Assembly (NCBI GenBank): GCA_015486145.1
Contig: WFSH01000003.1
Span: forward strand, 1 to 5,254
Direction of reading: 5' to 3'
Length of the DNA: 5,254 nucleotides
Source: Mesoaciditogaceae bacterium
GTDB lineage: Bacteria > Thermotogota > Thermotogae > Mesoaciditogales > Mesoaciditogaceae
Part shown: positions 1-5,254 of the stretch, in pieces
How positions within the stretch are numbered: position 1 is the first letter of the stretch
Layout of the letters: every line of letters begins with the position of its first letter
Position numbers and translations under genes: made by a program
The notes under the pieces: generated by a model
Seen by the model: the letters and a program-made list of their open reading frames with translations, nothing else
What the model was told of the DNA's origin: nothing
The model's database searches: none

Positions 1-1487
1 GCGTAAGCCTCTTTAATGCTTTTAATGGTCTTGTATCCCATCTTTTTCAGCTTTTCAATAGAATTTGCATAGTTAAGGGCTTTTTGAAGTTCCATTTTCT
101 CGTTAAAAAGTTTTGAAAAAGTTGTTCCTGTGGCGGTATTCATCTCCTTGTTCACTTTGTCCATTTTTTCCTGCAAAACGGTGGCTGGAAGGCTTTCATA
201 AGAAGCGGGAAATGTTCCAGCACTGTAGTAATAACTTTCAAGCGCTGTATTTTGCGATTGCAAGTCATTTTTGTATTCTTCAAGTGCAGATTCATAAAGT
301 GCCAACAGTCTCGGATCTATAGACGTGTTAACCGTGGCGTTTGTGGATGGATACACGTAAGAATTCATTTGCTCTATGAACATTTTAATTCTTTTCGTGT
401 TGGTGGCGGGAATTGAATAAAAAGTTTGCACGTAAGGCAGTACATCGCCTTGAATTTGATACGAAATTCCCTCCTCTTTTTTGTATTTCTTCAACCAACT
501 TACGAATTTCTCATTTTTGACTTGGGTTACCAATTGATTGTAAACGGGTGAGGAGGCTTTAACGGCATTGAACGTGTTGTACAATTTCTTGCCCTCAACA
601 TCTATCAAATGCCAACCATATTTACTTTGAACAGGTCCAACAATTTGACCAACTTTTGCATTGAACGCGGCATCGCTAAACTGGGGCACCATCTGGGTTC
701 TTGTAAACCACCCGAGTTCTCCGCCATTTGTAGCCGATGCAGTGTCTTTCGAATATTTTTTGGCAGCTTCCGAAAAAGTTATCTTTTTGGATTTTATCAA
801 TTTAAGAATTCTATCTGCCGTTGCCTTGCTGGAGACAAGTATGTGGGCGGCCTTTACCTCGTCATACTTGTTTTCTATCTCGGCTTTGTGAGCATCGTAA
901 TACTTTTTCACGTCATTTTCCGTGACGTTTGCCACCAAGGACATAACTTTTTGTGATATGAGGTTTTGCTTCACGTCAGATCTGATCTCATTTTCAAAGT
1001 TCTTTATTGAACCATACCTTCTTATTATGTAATCTTTCGCTTGTGGATTCGATGTATACTTTTTTACAATCGCAGCTAACTGTGAATCCACCTCATTTTT
1101 TGAGACGCTGATTTTGTTGGCGCTCGCAAAATAATCTATGACTTTCTGATCGACCAACTGTTTAATCGCGTTCACCTGAAGTTTTGGTTCTACAAACAAG
1201 GGGTCTGGTGTTGTTCCATAATAATTCTTGTAATTGGATATGACATTTTGCATGTAGTTTTGGAGTTCGGTTGGCATTACCCAATACTTGTAAGTCAGGG
1301 GTGTTCCATTTTTGGTCAACAGAGCAATTGCTTGATTCGGAGACGGTTTATAGGTAGATGACGCCGATGAGTGAGATCCTCCGAGATAAGCTGATATGGA
1401 CATCCATCCAAAACCTACCACAAATGTGATAACGATTATCCATACGATAAGAAAAGCGTGTTTTCTCATTTTTTGCATCCAATTCAT
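1..1487 (-). CDS. Membrane-anchored SurA/PpiD-type peptidyl-prolyl cis-trans isomerase, N-terminal part
   Basis: This exported folding factor is predicted to catalyse cis-trans isomerisation of prolyl bonds and act as a chaperone outside the cytoplasmic membrane. The frame is open for 495 codons from ATG at 1487 to the left edge; the C-terminus is missing. Residues 1-10 are basic (MQKMRKH) and residues 11-34 form one hydrophobic segment without a lipobox or clear signal-peptidase site, so it is probably an N-in membrane anchor as in PpiD. Residues about 35-50 are a Ser-rich linker. Residues about 55-205 are helical and SurA_N-like, with DQKVIDYFASAN and repeated Lys/Glu helices. Residues 209-300 are a parvulin (PpiC) domain: VKAAHILV, YSKDTASATNGGELGWF, MVPQFSDAAF, GQIVGPV and YGWHLI. 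Residues 301-495 are a further helical region of unknown role rich in Tyr, Asn, Lys and Glu. The start follows the mfd stop with no gap and has AAGGAAGGAG eight bases upstream; Met4 and Met7 are poorer starts. PpiD-like and SurA-like labels cannot be separated from this partial sequence. Confidence 0.95.
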   Translation of the reverse strand, partial: MNWMQKMRKHAFLIVWIIVITFVVGFGWMSISAYLGGSHSSASSTYKPSPNQAIALLTKNGTPLTYKYWVMPTELQNYMQNVISNYKNYYGTTPDPLFVEPKLQVNAIKQLVDQKVIDYFASANKISVSKNEVDSQLAAIVKKYTSNPQAKDYIIRRYGSIKNFENEIRSDVKQNLISQKVMSLVANVTENDVKKYYDAHKAEIENKYDEVKAAHILVSSKATADRILKLIKSKKITFSEAAKKYSKDTASATNGGELGWFTRTQMVPQFSDAAFNAKVGQIVGPVQSKYGWHLIDVEGKKLYNTFNAVKASSPVYNQLVTQVKNEKFVSWLKKYKKEEGISYQIQGDVLPYVQTFYSIPATNTKRIKMFIEQMNSYVYPSTNATVNTSIDPRLLALYESALEEYKNDLQSQNTALESYYYSAGTFPASYESLPATVLQEKMDKVNKEMNTATGTTFSKLFNEKMELQKALNYANSIEKLKKMGYKTIKSIKEAY

Positions 1488-4400
1488 TCAAGCTACTCCT
1501 TCCTTCTTATGTAATACATTTTTTTGATAATTTAACAAAATTTTTAACAGTAATTTGAGATCATTTTTGATGATCACACCGCGCAAGATCATAACATTTT
1601 TAGATGGATTTGTTAAGCACTCTTTGTAAAATCTCGAAAAATTAGACAAATCTTCTCTCTTTGAAAAGACCATTTCTACATCTTTGCCATGCCTTTTAAC
1701 GCTGTTAACACCAAGTGATAAGAGCAATGCCCTAATTTTAGAATGATCTAAGAGCGTTTCAACCGACGAGGGGATAGGGCCAAACCTGTCACGCATCTCT
1801 TTGACAATTTCATCCACCTCTTCGAGCGTGCGAACACCTGCCAACCTTCGATACAATTTCATCCTTTCAATGGAATCTGGAATATATTCAGTTGGGAGCA
1901 CAGAAGAGGGAAGTTCAACTTCAACTTCCTGCACTTCCTCTTCAAAAAATTCCCCTCTCAACTTGGATATCGTTTTCTTCAGTATATCACGATACATTTG
2001 TAACCCAACAGAATCTATATGTCCATGTTGACGAAGACCTAAAACTTCTCCCACTCCACGTATTTCCATATCCTTGAGAGATAATTCCATGGCACTCCCC
2101 GGTTCGGAGTATTTGGATATCGCATTGAGTCTTTCTTTAACCAACGCAGATGGGTCTTTGAAGTACATGAGGTATATGAAAGCTCTCTTGTCAGAACGTC
2201 CCACCCTTCCTTTGAGTTGATAAAGCTGACCCAAACCATACCTTTCCACATCATCCACGATAAGGGTATTTGCATTTGGAACGTCCACCCCACTTTCGAC
2301 CACAGTTGTTGCGACTAAGACGTCTATTTTACCAGAATAGAAACCATCTATTGCTTTTATAAAAGAGTGTCTTGGCATTTGGCCATGCACACAAGCGATT
2401 TTTACAGATGGGAGAAGTTCTTCCAGCCTTTCGGTCACATTTTCCAAATCTTCCACCCTGTTGTGAACGTAAAAAACTTGTCCACCACGATTGACTTCTC
2501 TTAAAATGGCACTCTGCACAACCTTTTCATTCCACTTTGCAACGTAAATTCTTGGGGTTGATCGACCAAGGGGAGGAGTTTGTATGACTGACATTTCTTT
2601 TATTCCAGCAAGTGCCATGTGCAGAGTTCTTGGAATTGGAGTTGCAGCAAGCGTCAAAACATCAACATTCAACCGCAATTTTTTCAACGCTTCTTTTTGT
2701 TTTGTTCCAAATCTCTGTTCCTCATCTATTATCACCAATCCGAGATCTTTGAAAGAAATTTTTCCAGATATTAAGGAATGTGTGCCAATGATAACATCTG
2801 TTTTACCGTTTGCCACTTCTTTTAACGTTTTCAATTTTTCCTGAGCACCAATTTGTGAGGATAAAAGCGAAACTTTGACGCCAAAGGGTTCCATACGCGA
2901 AGCGAAAAGATTGTAATGCTGCCTTGCAAGAACAGTGGTTGGGACAAGAACTGCCACTTGTTTCCCATTAACCACGGCACGGAAGGCCGCTCTAAGCGCA
3001 ATTTCGGTTTTTCCAAAGCCGGCATCACCACATATAAGTCTGTCCATGGGCTTAACTGACGCCATATCTTTGAACACGTCCTCAAGGGCTTTTTCTTGAT
3101 CCGCAGTTTCAACGTATTCAAAACTCTTCGAAAACGCTTCTTCAAGTTCTGCGTTACCCGAAAAAGAAAATCCGCGAGATTCCTCACGCATGGCGTAAAG
3201 CCTCAACAGAGATCTGACATCAGCTTCAACATCTGCTTTCACCTTTTCTTTGAGCCTTCTCCATTCTTTTCCACTTATGTCAGATAAAGTCACCTTATCT
3301 TTCGAACCTATGTATTTGTTTATTTTGGTGAATTTTTCAACGGGTACGTAAAGTACCGCGTTGTGCTTGTAAAGTATTTTCAAATATTCATTTATACCGT
3401 CAGCATCTTCTATTATCTGTGTTCCTTGATAAATCCCTATGCCATGGTCAGCGTGCACCACAAGACTACCAGGTTCTATTTCAGAAAAATCCTCAACTTT
3501 TTCCTCGAAACGACGAGCATGGTGCTTTTCAAACGCAAAGGGCATTTCAACATCGATGGAAAAGGCATAAGAGTCGTTAAATGGCATTTGAAGAGGTTCT
3601 TGAGTTATGTGTATTGTTTTGACATGATCAAATCTTTCAAACGAAACATAAGAGAAACGTTTGTAGATATCGTGAAAAGATTCGTCGTACAACTCAAATA
3701 TTTCACGTTCGTATTCTTCATAATGTGACTCACATTCTTTAAGTTCGTAAACGAGGAGATGTACGTTGTTGGGAATATAATCTATTCCACAATATGAGTC
3801 TTTCCAAAACAAACCATTCATACCTTGAAGTTTTTCCGGAGGATTTTTGGAAAGTTCAGGATGTCCCAAATCTTGAAGCCTTTTGTTGGCCAATTCCAAA
3901 GATTTTTCATCTTTACAAAACTCCATAAAAGGTAATATTTCTACCTCATTTAACTTTGAAACACTGAGTTGTGTCTCCGGATCAAAAGTTCGCAATGATT
4001 CCACATCAACGTCAAAGGTTTCCACCCGTATGGGACCACTTTTAGGAGAAAAAACATCAACGATGTTCCCTCTCACTGAAAATTCTCCCACACTTCTCAC
4101 AGTCATCGTGCGAACATAGCCCACTCTTACCAGCCATTTTGTGAAATCGCTTGGCATTTTCTTTCCCCTTGACAGCACATGCTTTTCCATAAAAAATTGA
4201 GGTGGAGCTGTACGTTTAAGAATGGCCATCACGTCCGTTACGACCACCTTTTCACCTTCAAGAAGTGCCTTCAGTGCTTCTATCCTTGAAGAGATCCCCA
4301 ACTTAGATGGTTCAAGAGCCTCAAAGGGCAAGATATCGATGTCTGGCAAAACGGAGTGCTCAATTTTTAGTTCTTCCAAGCCCTTTGATATCTCACGGAC

Positions 4401-4565
4401 GTCTCTGACGTTTGGAAGAACAACCACGGGATTTTCACCTTGATGAACCAACGATAAAACACAAGACAAAACCCCAGCTTTCCCGGCTGAATAAATGTTA
4501 ATATCAGAACCGCTTATTTTTAAATTGCGCGCGGCCTCTTCAACTTTCTCTTTCCATTCTTTCAC
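1488..4565 (-). CDS. mfd: Transcription-repair coupling factor Mfd (TRCF), DNA translocase
   Basis: Mfd binds RNA polymerase stalled at lesions, pushes it off by ATP-driven translocation on upstream DNA, and recruits UvrA for nucleotide excision repair. The 1025 residues are complete. Residues 1-255 are the UvrB-like module; LPFEALEPS (79-87) and GEFSVRGNIVDVF (160-172) are typical. Residues 362-442 are the CarD-like RNA-polymerase-interaction domain (HADHGIGIY 371-379; NEYLKILY and LYVPV 392-409). The superfamily 2 motor follows: motif I CGDAGFGKTE 512-521, Ia VLVPTTVLARQH 539-550, II DEEQRFG 614-620, III TLAATPIPRTL 638-648, V VATTVVESGVDVPNANT 751-767, VI QLYQLKGRVGRSD 780-792. The TRG motif, coupling ATP hydrolysis to translocation, is DMEIRGVGEVLG at 832-843. 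Residues about 880-970 form the C-terminal TRCF domain, followed by a basic tail. All motor residues are present. It is about 120 residues shorter than E. coli Mfd (1148, from memory), mostly just before the RNA polymerase domain. The start is GTG, overlapping the upstream stop; the next in-frame Met is residue 113, too late. Confidence 0.99.
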   Translation of the reverse strand: MKEWKEKVEEAARNLKISGSDINIYSAGKAGVLSCVLSLVHQGENPVVVLPNVRDVREISKGLEELKIEHSVLPDIDILPFEALEPSKLGISSRIEALKALLEGEKVVVTDVMAILKRTAPPQFFMEKHVLSRGKKMPSDFTKWLVRVGYVRTMTVRSVGEFSVRGNIVDVFSPKSGPIRVETFDVDVESLRTFDPETQLSVSKLNEVEILPFMEFCKDEKSLELANKRLQDLGHPELSKNPPEKLQGMNGLFWKDSYCGIDYIPNNVHLLVYELKECESHYEEYEREIFELYDESFHDIYKRFSYVSFERFDHVKTIHITQEPLQMPFNDSYAFSIDVEMPFAFEKHHARRFEEKVEDFSEIEPGSLVVHADHGIGIYQGTQIIEDADGINEYLKILYKHNAVLYVPVEKFTKINKYIGSKDKVTLSDISGKEWRRLKEKVKADVEADVRSLLRLYAMREESRGFSFSGNAELEEAFSKSFEYVETADQEKALEDVFKDMASVKPMDRLICGDAGFGKTEIALRAAFRAVVNGKQVAVLVPTTVLARQHYNLFASRMEPFGVKVSLLSSQIGAQEKLKTLKEVANGKTDVIIGTHSLISGKISFKDLGLVIIDEEQRFGTKQKEALKKLRLNVDVLTLAATPIPRTLHMALAGIKEMSVIQTPPLGRSTPRIYVAKWNEKVVQSAILREVNRGGQVFYVHNRVEDLENVTERLEELLPSVKIACVHGQMPRHSFIKAIDGFYSGKIDVLVATTVVESGVDVPNANTLIVDDVERYGLGQLYQLKGRVGRSDKRAFIYLMYFKDPSALVKERLNAISKYSEPGSAMELSLKDMEIRGVGEVLGLRQHGHIDSVGLQMYRDILKKTISKLRGEFFEEEVQEVEVELPSSVLPTEYIPDSIERMKLYRRLAGVRTLEEVDEIVKEMRDRFGPIPSSVETLLDHSKIRALLLSLGVNSVKRHGKDVEMVFSKREDLSNFSRFYKECLTNPSKNVMILRGVIIKNDLKLLLKILLNYQKNVLHKKEGVA
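1496..1508 (-). promoter_or_regulatory. Ribosome binding site of the isomerase gene
   Basis: The minus strand reads AAGAAGGAAGGAG, then eight bases, then ATG at 1487. This strong purine-rich site lies inside the last codons of mfd (encoding KKEG) and decides the start in favour of Met1 rather than Met4 or Met7, which would be 17 and 26 bases away. Because the mfd TGA directly abuts this ATG, ribosomes finishing mfd could reinitiate here. Confidence 0.8.
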
Positions 4566-4858
4566 AGGCGTACATCTATCACCTTTCCTCGATAAGGATC
4601 TACACTTTGTCGCTTCTTTTTACGTCTGCCCGAAAAATAATAATTTTTATTCTCCCCAGATTCTGTGGAAGTGCGGACATTGGGGTTTCGCGATTCATCC
4701 CTCGCAAGTACTTTGTGCATGTTCTCGTTCATTTTCTTTTGCTCTTCAAGATTCACGGTTTGCTGTGCAGAACTCATCATTTGCTGAGAATAACTCATGT
4801 TCTGGGCGTTATCTACGCCTTTTACGATCACGACCTGCAGATCAATTGGCCTTAACAA
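4562..4858 (-). CDS. Uncharacterised 98-residue polar protein between fliA and mfd
   Basis: I do not recognise a characterised family. The start is TTG at 4858, one base after the fliA stop. An in-frame TGA lies three codons upstream, so no earlier start exists, and GAGGT sits just before it. Residues 3-16 (RPIDLQVVIVKGVD) look like a short ordered or strand-forming segment. Residues 17-50 are rich in Gln, Asn, Met and Ser and could form an amphipathic or coiled helix. Residues 51-76 are polar and probably disordered. Residues 78-83 (RRKKKR) are strongly basic, and the protein ends in DPYRGKVIDVRL. There is no signal peptide, membrane segment, Cys or metal motif. My recollection, unverified, is that similar short genes with a PIDLQ-like start follow fliA in some Clostridia and Thermotogota, which would suggest a motility-related role. 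The 1-base gap to fliA and the 4-base overlap with mfd make it a genuine operon member. It has roughly the size of the anti-sigma factor FlgM but shows no FlgM motif. Confidence 0.85.
   Translation of the reverse strand: MLRPIDLQVVIVKGVDNAQNMSYSQQMMSSAQQTVNLEEQKKMNENMHKVLARDESRNPNVRTSTESGENKNYYFSGRRKKKRQSVDPYRGKVIDVRL
4578..4590 (-). promoter_or_regulatory. Probable ribosome binding site of mfd
   Basis: The minus strand reads GAGGAAAGGTGAT; AGGTGAT matches the part of the ribosome-binding consensus complementary to the extreme 3' end of 16S rRNA. Twelve bases lie between it and the GTG at 4565, longer than usual, so initiation may depend partly on coupling through the GTGA overlap with the preceding gene. 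No closer in-frame start codon exists upstream. Confidence 0.5.
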
Positions 4859-4859
4859 C

Positions 4860-5254
4860 TTACCTCATCCCTCTCAACTTACCTTTGATTTTAGAAAGAG
4901 ACATCGAATGTATTTGACAAACCCTCGACTCACTTATCCCCAAAATATGGGCAATTTCCCTAAAAGTCAGTTCCTCATTGTAGTAAAGTGAAAGCACCAA
5001 TTTCTCTCTCTCTTTTAGACTATCAATAGCTTCTTTAAGTTTTAAAATTGTTTCTTCTTCTTCGTACAATTCTTTTGGTGTACGATCTTCAGATGGAATC
5101 AAATCGGCGAATTCTTCATTTGGCATGAGATATTTGTCCAACGATAAAACTTGATTTCTAAGTATTTCTCGTTCAACGATCTTAATCTCTTCAACACTCA
5201 TTCCAAGCTCTATAGACATTTTCTCCATCGCCGTTTCCGGATCTTCGTAAAAAA
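4860..5254 (-). CDS. fliA: Flagellar/motility RNA polymerase sigma factor FliA (sigma-28), C-terminal part
   Basis: Sigma-28 directs RNA polymerase to flagellar, chemotaxis and motility promoters. The visible part is the last 130 codons, ending in TAA; the frame is open to the window edge, so the N-terminus (regions 1-2 and part of 3) is missing. The internal ATG at 5228 is not the true start, because the codons upstream of it (FYEDPETA) continue the protein. Visible residues 1-35 look like the end of region 3 (IELGMSVEEI, then VLSLDKYL). Residues 36-62 are an acidic linker ending in TPKE. Residues 63-125 are region 4: LKEREKLVLSLYYNEELTF is the hallmark of this subfamily, followed by the helix-turn-helix IAHILGISESRVCQIHS, which reads the -35 element. 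Family members usually have VSQ where this protein has VCQ. It is the first visible gene of a tight operon; the promoter lies outside the window. General sigma-70-family membership is certain; the FliA subtype rests on region 4 wording and is very likely. Confidence 0.93.
   Translation of the reverse strand, partial: FYEDPETAMEKMSIELGMSVEEIKIVEREILRNQVLSLDKYLMPNEEFADLIPSEDRTPKELYEEEETILKLKEAIDSLKEREKLVLSLYYNEELTFREIAHILGISESRVCQIHSMSLSKIKGKLRGMR
4862..4874 (-). promoter_or_regulatory. Ribosome binding site of the 98-codon gene
   Basis: The minus strand reads AGAGGGATGAGGT, ending four bases before the TTG at 4858 and lying within the last codons of fliA (encoding RGMR). Two purine-rich cores, AGAGGG and GAGG, are candidates, with 10 and 4 bases respectively to the TTG. 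This supports the TTG as a genuine start. Confidence 0.6.

Noticed and set aside
609..956. Plus-strand open frame of 115 codons, hydrophobic at the end
   Set aside because: It is antisense to the parvulin domain and helical region of the isomerase gene; its hydrophobic composition comes from reading complementary Lys/Glu codons.
1559..1575. Perfect 6-base inverted repeat GATCAT/ATGATC with a 5-base loop
   Set aside because: The stem is AT-rich and weak, is inside the mfd coding region and has no U-tract suited to a minus-strand terminator, so it is probably chance.
2831..3187. Minus-strand open frame of 118 codons rich in Arg and Leu
   Set aside because: It is an alternative frame inside the mfd motor region, whose own frame carries the helicase motifs.
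4636..4650. AT-rich tract resembling a -10 box (TATTAT on the minus strand) before mfd
   Set aside because: It encodes KNYYF of the small protein and has no acceptable -35 hexamer at the right distance.
4562..4858. The small protein as FlgM, the anti-sigma-28 factor
   Set aside because: Size and position beside fliA fit, but the conserved C-terminal sigma-binding helices of FlgM are not visible; a functional analogue remains possible but unsupported.
4495..4917. Plus-strand open frame of 140 codons across the mfd/small gene/fliA junctions
   Set aside because: It lies antisense to three well-supported genes, shows no recognisable domain and no convincing ribosome binding site.
4860..5228. 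A separate complete 122-residue sigma-like protein starting at the ATG at 5228
   Set aside because: The frame stays open upstream with FliA-like residues to the window edge, so this is the tail of a full sigma factor.

Overview
The window is a compact stretch of a bacterial chromosome in which every gene lies on the minus strand and only one base (4859) separates one coding region from the next. In transcription order, from high to low coordinates, it holds the 3' part of a flagellar/motility sigma factor gene (fliA, sigma-28), a small uncharacterised 98-codon gene, a complete transcription-repair coupling factor gene (mfd, 1025 codons), and the 5' part of a membrane-anchored SurA/PpiD-type peptidyl-prolyl isomerase gene that runs off the left edge. 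There is no RNA gene, mobile element, CRISPR array or recognisable terminator.

The DNA is AT-rich, uses AGA/AGG and ATA codons freely, starts genes with TTG and GTG as well as ATG, and its proteins are rich in Lys, Glu and Ile. Together with the shortened Mfd and the PpiD-like exported isomerase, this suggests a member of the Thermotogota. A low-GC clostridial thermophile cannot be excluded from the sequence alone. The lineage is inferred, not demonstrated.

The junctions are very tight: fliA stop, one base, TTG of the small gene; a 4-base GTGA overlap into mfd; and TGA directly followed by ATG at mfd/isomerase. The four genes are almost certainly co-transcribed and probably translationally coupled. 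The operon mixes motility gene control (FliA), DNA repair coupled to transcription (Mfd displaces stalled RNA polymerase and recruits UvrA) and extracytoplasmic protein folding (the isomerase). FliA and Mfd both act on RNA polymerase; the isomerase has no obvious mechanistic link and may simply be carried along.

The least understood item is the 98-residue protein between fliA and mfd. It has an orderly N-terminal segment (RPIDLQVV), a polar, probably disordered middle, a basic patch and a tidy C-terminal end (GKVIDVRL). No other part of the window looks like an undescribed system.
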